Source of the DNA: DATGEP01 sp035310125
GTDB lineage: Bacteria > Chloroflexota > Ktedonobacteria > Ktedonobacterales > JADMIN01
DNA length: 47,440 bases
Direction of reading: 5' to 3'
NCBI GenBank assembly: GCA_035310125.1
Contig: DATGEP010000077.1
Span: 1 to 47,440 of the forward strand
The notes beneath the pieces were generated by a model. The model was given only the letters and a program-made list of their open reading frames with translations, did not search any database and had not been told where the DNA came from. Each line of letters opens with the position of its first letter. The stretch's first letter is position 1. A program made the translations under genes and the position numbers. This document shows, one piece after another, positions 24,065-32,373 of this stretch.

Positions 24065-25624
24065 CTAGTAACGTGGCACTGCCCCAAAAGTCTTGTCAGC
24101 CTGATCCTGAGCGCTGGGGAAGGATAGCTCAATGCGCGTACCATGACCTGGTGTGCTTTCGATTCTGAGCCATCCGCCCAACATTTCCGCGCGTTCCTGC
24201 ATGTTCGTGATACCAATCGTCTGGCGATTGATCGCGCGCGCCAATGCCTGCTCGACATTGAAGCCCACTCCATTGTCTTCCACCACGAGCACGAACCCGT
24301 CTGGCGGCCAGGCAACCAATACCTGAATGATGGTGGCCCGGCTGTGCGTGACGGCATTGAGAATAGCTTCCTGAGCGACCCTGAATACTGCGACCTCGGC
24401 CTCTTTCGGCATGCGCCGCTCGCCCTGGGGAGCGGCCAGCGGAATCCGCACCTGATACCTGGCCGCCGTATCTGCCGTGTAGCGGCGTAGCGTGGCCACC
24501 AGACCCAGATCGTTCAACGTCATGGGGCGAAGCTCAAAGATGAACTTGCGAGTCTCTTGCAGCGTCGTATTCACCAGCACTTTCAGGTTCCCCAACTCGC
24601 TGAGCGCACGGCGCGGGTCCGATTGGACAAGCTTCTCGCAGATCTCAGCGGTGAGCACGACGTTCGCGAGGGATTGCGTTGGGCCATCGTGGAGGCGCTG
24701 GGCGACACGCTCGCGAATGCCCTCCTGCGCCTGAATCATGCGTGTCACGGCGTCAAGCTGGCTGCTGAGCGCGGGCATGACGGCGGAGAGCGAGACGACA
24801 CTGGACGCCGCGGGATTGACAAGCGCCGTCGTCGGAATATCAGGTAACGCCGGCCACGCTGGGGCGGCCTGGCCGTTTGGACCATTGCCCCCTGAACCGG
24901 CCAACGACGAGGCGCCGCTGGCGGGCGCGGGCGCCGCCTGAAGCACATCTACTGTTCGACGGAGGAAGTCGAGATACTGCTCGTAGGTGTGGGCTTTGGA
25001 TTGCATTTGCTCGCGCTGCTCACCAATCATGAAGGCGCGCATCTCCGCTTCGGCGGCGGCAAGATACTTCTCGCGAATTTCCTGCCGCGAATGCAGCTCC
25101 AAATGCTCCTCGATTTCACGGACCTGAGCTGCCGTCAACACTTTGCGCTGGTTCAGCTTCTCCATCTCTTTACCGGATTGCGTGAGGAGCATGCGCAGCT
25201 CGTCGAGCTCGTGGCTTATGTTGTCGTACTCGACCTGGCAGGACTCGATGAGATCACTTTCGGTGGCCCAATTCATCGAGGAAGCGTTGGTGGCGGGCGC
25301 GTCGCGGAAACCGGGCGGCTGACCATTTGACGGCAACGTGCTCTCTACGCTCGCCGAGACGGCGGCCCAGGAGCTTGTCTGTTGAGGGGCGGCGGCATAC
25401 TGTCCGGTGAAGCCGGGGGAAAGCACATTTGTGTCGCCAACAGCACTGGCCGACCAGGGTTCGGACTGTCCGCCAGGCACGTAGCCACCGGACGGTGGGA
25501 CGGGCGGCCAGGGGCGCGCGGATGGTGCGTGGACGCCAGGAGGCTGGGCATGCGCCTGGTCATCGTCATCACGCTGCCCATCGAGCGGCGGTAGACCGGG
25601 GTAATTATTGTAGTTGGACGACAC
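24065..25624 (-). CDS. Cytoplasmic sensor histidine kinase, DegS-like (HisKA_3)
   Basis: This 519-aa kinase has no membrane segment. Residues 1-115 are Pro/Gly/Gln-rich and probably disordered. Residues about 118-228 form a long coiled coil (ESCQVEYDNISHELDELRML; SRQEIREKYLAAAEAEMRAF) resembling the sensor region of DegS. A second flexible linker precedes the HisKA_3 domain with phospho-acceptor His312 (RVAQRLHDGPTQSLAN). The ATPase domain shows FRVAQEAILNAVTHS (N-box), VEDNGVGFN (G1) and GHGTRIELSFP (G2). AAAGGAG lies upstream. It overlaps no other gene and sits 79 bases after its response regulator gene in the same direction. Confidence 0.9.
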   Translation of the reverse strand: MSSNYNNYPGLPPLDGQRDDDDQAHAQPPGVHAPSARPWPPVPPSGGYVPGGQSEPWSASAVGDTNVLSPGFTGQYAAAPQQTSSWAAVSASVESTLPSNGQPPGFRDAPATNASSMNWATESDLIESCQVEYDNISHELDELRMLLTQSGKEMEKLNQRKVLTAAQVREIEEHLELHSRQEIREKYLAAAEAEMRAFMIGEQREQMQSKAHTYEQYLDFLRRTVDVLQAAPAPASGASSLAGSGGNGPNGQAAPAWPALPDIPTTALVNPAASSVVSLSAVMPALSSQLDAVTRMIQAQEGIRERVAQRLHDGPTQSLANVVLTAEICEKLVQSDPRRALSELGNLKVLVNTTLQETRKFIFELRPMTLNDLGLVATLRRYTADTAARYQVRIPLAAPQGERRMPKEAEVAVFRVAQEAILNAVTHSRATIIQVLVAWPPDGFVLVVEDNGVGFNVEQALARAINRQTIGITNMQERAEMLGGWLRIESTPGHGTRIELSFPSAQDQADKTFGAVPRY

Positions 25625-25703
25625 CTACCAAGCTCCTTTCGCCCCGATATTCCTCCTGGCGCGTCTCATCCAGGCGTGTCACCACCACTTCCCCGAACCG
25701 GAC

Positions 25704-26390
25704 TCACTCGGCATCCATTTTGATCCAGCCGTGCTTGAGCGCATGCACGACAGCGGCAGTCCGGTCGTTCACGGAAAGCTTCTTGAGAATGGATGTAATG
25801 TGATTCTTGACGGTCTGGTCGCTGATCTTGAGCGACTTCGCAATCTCTTTATTGCTGTTGCCTCGGGCGATGTAGTCGAGGATCTCAATCTCACGACCTG
25901 AGAGTGGGGAATAGAGCGGCTGCACCTCCGGCGGCTCTTCGGCGGTAATCTCACGGAAGGTGCGCAGCACCCGATTGGCCACGGTGGGACGCGAGAGGAC
26001 ATTATCATTGATGATGTAGATACCCTGGCTCACCTTGCGCACAGCGTCAATCAGCTCGTCGGGCGAAATACCCTTGAGCAGGTACGCCGCCGCGCCGAGC
26101 TTCATGGATTGGAAGAGCTGTTCTTCTTCTTCAAACGCGGTCAGCATAATGATGGCGACACGCGGCGAGGAATGACGTAGCTGGCGGGCCAGCTCCAGGG
26201 CATCGTTCGTCGAGAGCAGCGCATCAATCAAGACGACATCGGGAGTGTGCTGCTTGGCGAGATCAAGGCCGGCGCGGCTCTCAGAGGCTTCCGCGACGAC
26301 GACGCAGTCGCCCGCGCCTTCGAGCGCCCACCGGCATCCCTGGCGGAACAGTGGATGCTCATCTATGATCATTACACGAATCGATTCCAT
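25704..26390 (-). CDS. NarL/DegU-type response regulator
   Basis: This is a 228-aa regulator. The receiver domain has the acidic residues near IIDEH (Asp10-Glu11), phospho-acceptor Asp56 (VVLIDALLS) and Lys106 (LLKG). The LuxR-type helix-turn-helix at about 160-220 reads LSGREIEILDYIARGNSNKE and ISDQTVKNHITSILKKLSV. The ATG at 26390 has CTGGAG upstream. It is first of the pair with the DegS-like kinase and is the natural partner. Their position directly upstream of flp suggests control of the Tad pilus, which is inference from order alone. Confidence 0.92.
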   Translation of the reverse strand: MESIRVMIIDEHPLFRQGCRWALEGAGDCVVVAEASESRAGLDLAKQHTPDVVLIDALLSTNDALELARQLRHSSPRVAIIMLTAFEEEEQLFQSMKLGAAAYLLKGISPDELIDAVRKVSQGIYIINDNVLSRPTVANRVLRTFREITAEEPPEVQPLYSPLSGREIEILDYIARGNSNKEIAKSLKISDQTVKNHITSILKKLSVNDRTAAVVHALKHGWIKMDAE

Positions 26391-26467
26391 ACGGGTTATC
26401 TCCAGATGCCTGATGATTGCCAACCTATCTCTGCACGCCACCACCTTGCGCACACGATGACAGCACC

Positions 26468-26473
26468 AGTATA
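26468..26473 (-). promoter_or_regulatory. Likely -10 element of the regulator-kinase operon
   Basis: TATACT reads leftwards here, about 80 bases before the response-regulator ATG. The -35 region is weak (TACATT with a 17-base spacer), which would fit a promoter that needs an activator. Confidence 0.45.
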
Positions 26474-26543
26474 CAAGGCATAGGCAATGAATGTACCTGC
26501 CAGTAGGATATCCGGCGTCTCAAACCGCATGGTAACGACAGAC

Positions 26544-26574
26544 AAGGGCGCCAACCACAACGGCTGGCGCCCTT
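26544..26574 (-). terminator. Terminator-like hairpin after the aldolase gene
   Basis: A perfect 10-base stem, AAGGGCGCCA (26544-26553) and TGGCGCCCTT (26565-26574), with an 11-base loop lies 24 bases past the aldolase stop. The trailing sequence on the minus strand (GTCTGTCG) is only mildly U-rich. It separates the aldolase from the response-regulator promoter. Confidence 0.65.
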
Positions 26575-26597
26575 TATTGGCGGTCAGCGGAACACAG

Positions 26598-27509
26598 CTA
26601 CGCGCCGTACTCCTTCAACATCTCGCTCATTTGTTTGGCGAGCGTCAGCGCTTCATCGAAGGGACGCTGCCAGATGTTGCGCCCAAAGATGAGGCCAGTC
26701 GCGCCGCCATCCATTCCCACACGGGCCTTATGGATGACATCGCCTTCGCCCTGCATCTCGCCGCCGCTGAAGAGAACGAGCGCGCGGCCAGCAGACTCGA
26801 TGACCTGTGCCACGGCATCTTCGGTGGAGATTTGCATGGTGTTGTAAGGCTTCGGAGCGCTGGCGTCCTTCTCCGCATTGATTCTGGGCACGTTGATCTT
26901 CACGATGTCGGCGCCAAGCTCATTGGCAACACGAGCAGCGTAGTCTACGGCGTAGAAGCTATCGCGACCGCCCTTGGCATCTATCGCTTCGCCGCGCGGA
27001 TATGCCCACACGATGATAGGCATGCCGAAGCGGTCGGCGTCTTCGCGCACCTTGCGGAACTGCTCGAAGTCGTCGGCCTGCAACGGCGAGCCGACGTAGA
27101 GGGTGTAACCGACGGCGTCGGCGCCGAGGCGCACGGCATCTTCGACGGAGGCAATGACGGGGGAGATGGGCTGCTTATCAGAGGGGATCTCGGTCTTGCC
27201 ATTCAGCTTCAGGACCAGCGGTACGTCGCCCGCATACTTCTGCATGTACTTCTCAGCGATGCCGATCTGGAAGACAATGCCTGAGAAATTCCCCTCTTTG
27301 GCCAAACGTAGCTGGAATTCGGGATCCTTGGCAGGCGGATTAGGGAAGAAATCGCGAGGTCCATGCTCCAATCCCTGGTCAATCGGGAGGAAGAGCAGCG
27401 TACCGTTGGCGGGTCCAAACTTGTAGAGCAGCCGGTGCAGACGGGTGCGCTTGCCGGTGCTGAGCTCGAGATCCGCAAGTGTCGGTCGTTTCACGCGCGT
27501 CATCGCCAT
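26598..27509 (-). CDS. Class I fructose-bisphosphate aldolase, DhnA (archaeal-type) family
   Basis: This enzyme cleaves or forms fructose 1,6-bisphosphate through a Schiff base. The 303-aa length and sequence fit the DhnA/FbaB family and not the classical eukaryote-like class I enzymes. The Schiff-base Lys is in ADIVKINVP. LFLPIDQGLEHGP at the N-terminus and the phosphate-binding loop LFSGGEMQG plus GATGLIFGRNIWQRP are visible. AGGAG lies 7 bases before ATG 27509; the upstream frame is untranslated leader. It forms its own transcript, with a good promoter at 27664-27693 and a hairpin after the stop. Confidence 0.92.
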   Translation of the reverse strand: MAMTRVKRPTLADLELSTGKRTRLHRLLYKFGPANGTLLFLPIDQGLEHGPRDFFPNPPAKDPEFQLRLAKEGNFSGIVFQIGIAEKYMQKYAGDVPLVLKLNGKTEIPSDKQPISPVIASVEDAVRLGADAVGYTLYVGSPLQADDFEQFRKVREDADRFGMPIIVWAYPRGEAIDAKGGRDSFYAVDYAARVANELGADIVKINVPRINAEKDASAPKPYNTMQISTEDAVAQVIESAGRALVLFSGGEMQGEGDVIHKARVGMDGGATGLIFGRNIWQRPFDEALTLAKQMSEMLKEYGA

Positions 27510-27663
27510 GTAGTGTCTCCTGTGTCTAACGCTTCGTGTCACCGCGAAGAGTGTGCGGACACATGCCGGGCGCGCGAACAGCGGCCCAGCGGAGCACCCA
27601 GCTCGCGGTCTTGTTCTGGTGTGGTAGCAGACGCTATCGCCCTCGTCATTGAGGGTCGGGCGT

Positions 27664-27693
27664 AGTATACCATCCAGCCCGGGCTGATTCCAA
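27664..27693 (-). promoter_or_regulatory. Promoter of the aldolase gene
   Basis: TTGGAA (27693 to 27688) and TATACT (27669 to 27664) are spaced by 18 bases on the minus strand. The start near 27657 would give a leader of about 150 bases. No known riboswitch is evident in it. Confidence 0.65.
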
Positions 27694-27736
27694 ACCGCGT
27701 GGAGCATTTCAAGCGGCGAATATCGCGCTGGGCGCA

Positions 27737-29326
27737 TCAGATTCGAGACACCGACAAGCCTCGTAGGCGCGCAGCGGCTTCATCACGTGTGAGTCTGCCT
27801 GCGAGGACGGCATCGAGAACGTCCTCGATGTCGTGATCCGTGCTTGTGACGGCTACCGGAGACGGCGCCTCCGGCGAGCCGGCGGCCGGCAGAGCGACGG
27901 GAGCGGCACGGTGGAACCAGCCTTCCACCTGGACGCGACTGAAGTAGATGCCGGAAACGATGACGCCGATGAGGAGCGTTACGCCGCCCCCGCGGGCGAT
28001 GGTTTGCCAGTTGTCCAACGCCGCACCGACGACATTGGTGACGATAGCGTAGAGCATGACCACAAGGCCAGCCGCGGCGGTGAGGGTACCCGCGCCAAGC
28101 AGCGCGAAAACCAGACCACGCCGGGCCGTCGCGGGGGTGTAGCGGCGCGCCAGGACACGCATGCGGAGAGAGAAAGGAATATATCCTATGCCAGCGATCA
28201 GCAACGCGACGGCGCTGGTCCACTGGTCAGCCGATGGGCGGGGAATGGCGGGAGAAACGCTGATGAGCAGATTGTAGGCAAGAAGCGCACAACCGATCCA
28301 GAACGGAACAGCGAGAACGGCAATCGTTACGGCCATTGTGGTCAAGCCCAGAGCCTGGGCGCTGTCAGTATCGCGCAGCGCATCGCGGGCAAGCCAGCTG
28401 GCATAGACGGCGACAGCCAGGACACCAAAAGTGGCTGGCGCGATGAACTCGTACCGGAGCAGGAAGTCGCTCGCGGTGACAGTCTGACTCTGGATGAGCG
28501 AAACTAGCAGCGACGCCGCTTCATCCACCGCTACGATCACAAAAATGAGTCCGAAAGTGTACGCGGCGTAGTGCATCACGAGGCGAATGACCGAGCGGCC
28601 ATCGTGGCGAGAGAGGTAGCCATAGCCCACGATGGCCAAAGTGACGACAGCAGCGCCAGCCCAAAGCCAGACGAGATTAGGCAGAAGCTCAGGCGCCCCA
28701 GCGCATATGCCACCTGACCCGCAACCACTCGTCAGCAGTCCAGCATTGACGAAGATAACGGTGGCGGAGGTATCAATGGCGTTGAGCCAGAACGAAGCGG
28801 CGATGAATAGGAGAACGAGCTGGATACCATAGAGATGGAGCCGTTGGAAGACAATGGCCGCGCCCGGCGCCACGCTGAACTGCCGGCGCTCGGCTTCGAG
28901 CAAGGCAAAGAGGCCGAGCGCGACGAGGCCGCCGGCAACCAGGTTGGCGATTCCTCCAGAATAGGGATTCGCGAGTGAAGCAAAGGCGTTAGCGATCATT
29001 GGAACACCGACAAGGACGCTGCCGGCTTCGACACCGTTGAGGAAGAGCGCGCGGACAGGCCCAGACGCGGCGCTGGGATCGTCACGGATATCGCGGCGGA
29101 TGAGCCAGTAGTGTAGGCCACCCAGTGAGCCAGCAATGATGACGGCGAGCAGCGCGAGGACGATCTGTTGTGTGATGACAGCGCCAGTCAGAGTAGTCTG
29201 GGAGGGGCCATTGAGTGGTGAGGCCGCGAGCAACGTGCCCAGCACGACGCCTACTGCTACAGTAACGAAGATCATGAGGAGGAGCCATACGCCGTAGAGG
29301 TAGATACGGTAGAGTGTGCGTGCCAT
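27737..29326 (-). CDS. Polytopic membrane protein with DUF5671-like repeats
   Basis: This is a 529-aa integral membrane protein with about twelve or more hydrophobic helices. The start MARTLYRIYLYGVWLLLMIF and the later RLHLYGIQLVLLFIAASFWL and RLVMHYAAYTFGLIFVIVAV repeat the same pattern (Arg-x-x-x-Tyr followed by a helix), typical of multi-copy DUF5671 proteins. The last 35 residues are a soluble SHOCT-like tail, EDVLDAVLAGRLTRDEAAAR, often found as an oligomerisation element. GAGGTGG precedes ATG 29326, and a TATACT -10 lies at 29404-29399. The function is unknown; there is no transport motif. It ends about 230 bases before the aldolase start on the same strand. Confidence 0.7.
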   Translation of the reverse strand: MARTLYRIYLYGVWLLLMIFVTVAVGVVLGTLLAASPLNGPSQTTLTGAVITQQIVLALLAVIIAGSLGGLHYWLIRRDIRDDPSAASGPVRALFLNGVEAGSVLVGVPMIANAFASLANPYSGGIANLVAGGLVALGLFALLEAERRQFSVAPGAAIVFQRLHLYGIQLVLLFIAASFWLNAIDTSATVIFVNAGLLTSGCGSGGICAGAPELLPNLVWLWAGAAVVTLAIVGYGYLSRHDGRSVIRLVMHYAAYTFGLIFVIVAVDEAASLLVSLIQSQTVTASDFLLRYEFIAPATFGVLAVAVYASWLARDALRDTDSAQALGLTTMAVTIAVLAVPFWIGCALLAYNLLISVSPAIPRPSADQWTSAVALLIAGIGYIPFSLRMRVLARRYTPATARRGLVFALLGAGTLTAAAGLVVMLYAIVTNVVGAALDNWQTIARGGGVTLLIGVIVSGIYFSRVQVEGWFHRAAPVALPAAGSPEAPSPVAVTSTDHDIEDVLDAVLAGRLTRDEAAARLRGLSVSRI

Positions 29327-29479
29327 GCCACCACCTCGCTCCCGCCTGGGCGCCGCGAAGAGCAAAAGACAACCCACTGGCGGCGCCAAGCCCCCCTTAG
29401 TATATGCGATGGGGCGCTGGTAATTCTGAGAATCGCGTCACAATTCCCAGTTGCCCGACACCATCATCGGGCAGCGCGA

Positions 29480-30043
29480 TCAATTCAAGCCGACTGGATG
29501 GTAGCCGTTCTGCTTTTCACAGACGTGGCCCGGTTGCATGGGCCGGCCACAGAATGGGCAGCGCGGACGCCCACTGGCGAGAATGCCGACGATATGGGAG
29601 CTAAGGCGGGTGGCCTGGTTGCGACTGATAAGGATGGAGAAGACGGGTTCGGCATCCTCGCGAACGATCATCTCGCCGTCCTGCTCGATAAGCTCCACAG
29701 GTGTGACACGGACGAGGATAATGTCATGGTCTTCATCGTAACCGATCTGCATGCCGGCAACCTGACACTCAAGATCAGGATCGTCGGGGAAGTCGGATGG
29801 CGCGCCAGGGACCTCCGGTACAGCAGCCAGCGCTTCCGGGCGAAGCACGTCACCGCCCTGGATTTGAGCAAGCATCTGATCCACGGCAAGAGAGAGCGCT
29901 TCGAGTTGCTCTCGCTCCACCCAGAGCACAGCGGTCCCTCCAGGACTGCGCGCAAAGAGCCGAAAGCGCCGATTGCCAGGCTCTCCAATTGCTTCCGCGT
30001 CAAAGAGCTGGGCGCGGCCGAAGTCGTGAAGCTCGCTGCTCAT
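29480..30043 (-). CDS. DUF3090-family protein with C-terminal zinc-ribbon-like motif
   Basis: This is a 187-aa soluble protein of the DUF3090 family. The N-terminal half (LFDAEAIGEPGNRRFRLFAR, then WVEREQLEALSLAVDQML) carries the family signature. The C-terminus holds CPFCGRPMQPGHVCEKQNGY, a Cys-x2-Cys plus His/Cys arrangement likely to bind zinc. In actinobacteria this family clusters with a histidine-phosphatase-like gene and an SCO1664-family gene; neither is here. A GAGGG site precedes the ATG. The role is unknown. Confidence 0.85.
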   Translation of the reverse strand: MSSELHDFGRAQLFDAEAIGEPGNRRFRLFARSPGGTAVLWVEREQLEALSLAVDQMLAQIQGGDVLRPEALAAVPEVPGAPSDFPDDPDLECQVAGMQIGYDEDHDIILVRVTPVELIEQDGEMIVREDAEPVFSILISRNQATRLSSHIVGILASGRPRCPFCGRPMQPGHVCEKQNGYHPVGLN

Positions 30044-30182
30044 GGTGAAGTGCCCTCATTCATGCGACCGCCAAGGAAATACGGGGACGGTATGCCGGTC
30101 ACCACGGCTACTCATGCAGTGTAGCATCGCACGTCTGGAAGCTGCAAACATGGAAGCCGCGCATTCGCCTCGGCGTCGCTTC

Positions 30183-31124
30183 CTAATCCGGCGGTTGGCC
30201 CGACGGCGGTGTAGGCGTCTCAGATACCCGGATGGCTGTATCGAGATGGATGACGGCGTAGCGGTCCCAGCCGGCGTAATCGGCGCCGATGTGGATGGTG
30301 CTGCGCGGAAATGTGGCGCGGACGAGCGCTTCGACCGCGGTACGCTGGTCATAGCCGAATTCGAGGAGCAGAGTAGCGCTGGGACGAAGGTGGTCGGCCG
30401 CCTGTGCGAAGAGGCGGCGCAGGTGGCCCAAGCCGTCCTCGGCGCCATAGAGAGCGAGGGACGGCTCAAAGCGGCTGACATCGGGGGCGAGGATGCTAGC
30501 ATCGCGGGGGGCGACGTAGGGGAGGTTGGCAAGGAGCACGTCGAGCGGCTCAGTGAGCGGATCGAGCAGGTCGCCCTGGAGGAAGGTGACGCGGCTCGCG
30601 ACGCCAAGGTGGCTGGCATTTTCGGCGGCGAGAGCGAGGGCGGCGGACGAGACATCGGTGGCGTAGACACGAGACAAACGCGGCTCTAGCGCGACGAGGG
30701 AGAGCGCGATGGCACCGCTGCCTGTGCCAATATCGGCGATGACAGGCGTTTCTTCGTGATCCAGGCGAGCTCGGATCTCCGCCAGTGCGGCTTCGACGAG
30801 GTGTTCGGTTTCGGGTCGGGGAATGAGAACGCGAGCGTCGGTGAGGAAATCGAGGCCCATGAACTCACGGTGACCGGTAAGATAGGCGACAGGCTCCCGG
30901 TCGGCGCGGCGACGCACTAACGCGGCATATGCACTAGCCTGTTCATGGGTGAGTGGACGCTCAGGGAAGGCAAGGAGCACCGCGCGTGTGGCGCCAGTGA
31001 CATGCGTGAGGAGCACTTGCGCATCGAGGTCGGGCGTTTGAGTAGCATTGGCCTCGCGGAGGAGGCCAACTCCGGCGCGGAGCGCGTCGCCGTAGGTAGC
31101 GGAGAATGAAAGGTCATTGCGCAT
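30183..31124 (-). CDS. prmC: Peptide chain release factor N5-glutamine methyltransferase PrmC
   Basis: PrmC methylates the Gln of the GGQ motif in release factors RF1 and RF2. The 313-aa protein has the helical N-terminal domain (about 1-80), then the Rossmann methyltransferase with SAM motif IADIGTGSGAIALSL. The substrate-binding motif, normally NPPY, reads NLPYVAP, so one Pro is replaced by Leu. GHREFMGLDF and LIPRPETEHLVE are strong family markers. GAGG before ATG 31124 supports the start. The gene follows the B3/B4 gene directly (its ATG lies 7 bases past that stop), so they are coupled. Confidence 0.92.
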   Translation of the reverse strand: MRNDLSFSATYGDALRAGVGLLREANATQTPDLDAQVLLTHVTGATRAVLLAFPERPLTHEQASAYAALVRRRADREPVAYLTGHREFMGLDFLTDARVLIPRPETEHLVEAALAEIRARLDHEETPVIADIGTGSGAIALSLVALEPRLSRVYATDVSSAALALAAENASHLGVASRVTFLQGDLLDPLTEPLDVLLANLPYVAPRDASILAPDVSRFEPSLALYGAEDGLGHLRRLFAQAADHLRPSATLLLEFGYDQRTAVEALVRATFPRSTIHIGADYAGWDRYAVIHLDTAIRVSETPTPPSGQPPD

Positions 31125-31131
31125 GGGAGCC

Positions 31132-31833
31132 TCACCACGCAATCGTGGGCTGCGCCGGATCCAACACCCACGTCTTTGAGGCTACGCCGAAGTAGTCTCG
31201 TAGTCCGCGCGCGAAATCGTCCGCGACAGCGATGGGCGCGTCGGGGCCAAGCTCGGCGAGCACCTCTGAAACCAACACCACATCGCCTGTCCAGGGCGTA
31301 ATCAAGGCCGTCTTTGCCTGTCGCCAGACGATATGCCGCGTCAATATCGTCGCGTCCGCCGCATAGGACACCTCGCCCGGCGGCACCGCCAGCGCCTGGT
31401 CGTCGTCCAGCGCAGTGAAAGTATCCCCGGCGCGGCTCACGCGGAGCTCAAGTGGGTCTGTCACCTCAGCGAGATCGAAACCGCCCGCCGGGACATAATG
31501 CCACAGAGAAACGGCGTTGTACCAGTCCACCAGCGGATTGATAAAAAACGGCGCGCCGCCCTTAAGCGCCCGGCGCAGCAGCGCCTCGACAGAGCTGGGG
31601 AACTGCTTGCCCGAGACGCCCATCCGCTGAAAGGAATCGCGCCAGGGCTTAATGAGCGGATGCGACTGCGCGTTACCAAATTGCGCCGCTACAGCCGCCG
31701 ACTCCCAGACCGAGCGCCAGTACATCGCGACAGTGGGCCGCTCGATCTGGTTGTTGATCTCAGTCGCTACGGCTGCCGCGACACGCAGGTTTGGCAGCCG
31801 CTCGAAGACGTCCGGCGTTATCTCGAATCGCAT
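31132..31833 (-). CDS. B3/B4 tRNA-binding domain protein (PheT editing-domain homologue)
   Basis: This is a stand-alone B3/B4 domain of 233 aa, the fold that edits mischarged tRNA in the beta subunit of phenylalanyl-tRNA synthetase. Recognisable parts are FINPLVDWYNAVSLWHYVPA (the NxxVDxxN-type segment) and the region VTDPLELRVSRAGDTFTALDD followed by PPGEVSYAADATILTRHIVW. Such free proteins may clear mischarged tRNA or bind metabolites; the substrate is not known. GAGG lies before the ATG. It is in a tight minus-strand operon: yqeY, this gene, prmC. Confidence 0.87.
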   Translation of the reverse strand: MRFEITPDVFERLPNLRVAAAVATEINNQIERPTVAMYWRSVWESAAVAAQFGNAQSHPLIKPWRDSFQRMGVSGKQFPSSVEALLRRALKGGAPFFINPLVDWYNAVSLWHYVPAGGFDLAEVTDPLELRVSRAGDTFTALDDDQALAVPPGEVSYAADATILTRHIVWRQAKTALITPWTGDVVLVSEVLAELGPDAPIAVADDFARGLRDYFGVASKTWVLDPAQPTIAW

Positions 31834-31843
31834 GGGCTGGCCT

Positions 31844-32311
31844 CTACGCGGTCAGCTCGCGCACGATTTCCTGCACGCGGCGACCATCAGCGCGACCCTT
31901 GGTCTCACGTGAGGCAACTGGCATCACCTTGCGGAAGTCTTTGCCCTGCTCCGCTACCAGGCCAGCCACCAACGCTCGCAGCTCGTCATCAGACATCCGC
32001 GCGGGTAGATAAGCCTTGAGCAGAAACGCCTCGCGCTCTTCCTTCTCCGCCAGCTCATCACGCCCGGCTTTACGATAGATGGCGGCGGCTTCCTCGCGCT
32101 GCTTGATCTGTTTCTCCACGATGATGTGGCGATCAGGCTCGGTCAACGCCTGCCGGTGATGCGGATGCTTCGCATCCGTGCGCGCGACCTCCTCCTGATG
32201 AAACGCATTCAGGGCCAGGCGCAGCGTATCCAGGCGCACCTGATCGCGATCGCGCTGCGCGGCTCTCGCGTCGTCGCGCAGACGCTCTTCCAGCGGTGAT
32301 GTGTCCCCCAT
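31844..32311 (-). CDS. yqeY: GatB/YqeY domain protein
   Basis: This is a 155-aa protein of the YqeY family, homologous to the C-terminal helical domain of GatB (Asp/Glu-tRNA amidotransferase subunit B). The start LEERLRDDARAAQRDRDQVR, the middle EKQIKQREEAAAIYRKAGR and the end SRETKGRADGRRVQEIVREL match the family along its whole length. It probably binds tRNA or assists amidotransfer, but no activity is established. The ATG at 32311 gives the usual length; an in-frame ATG at 32344 would add 11 residues with no better ribosome site. It heads the operon with the B3/B4 gene and prmC. Confidence 0.9.
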   Translation of the reverse strand: MGDTSPLEERLRDDARAAQRDRDQVRLDTLRLALNAFHQEEVARTDAKHPHHRQALTEPDRHIIVEKQIKQREEAAAIYRKAGRDELAEKEEREAFLLKAYLPARMSDDELRALVAGLVAEQGKDFRKVMPVASRETKGRADGRRVQEIVRELTA

Positions 32312-32373
32312 AATGAACCCGTACTCTTTCGCGCTACTGTGCACGAGGCAAATCCCGTGACCTCACGTACGCC

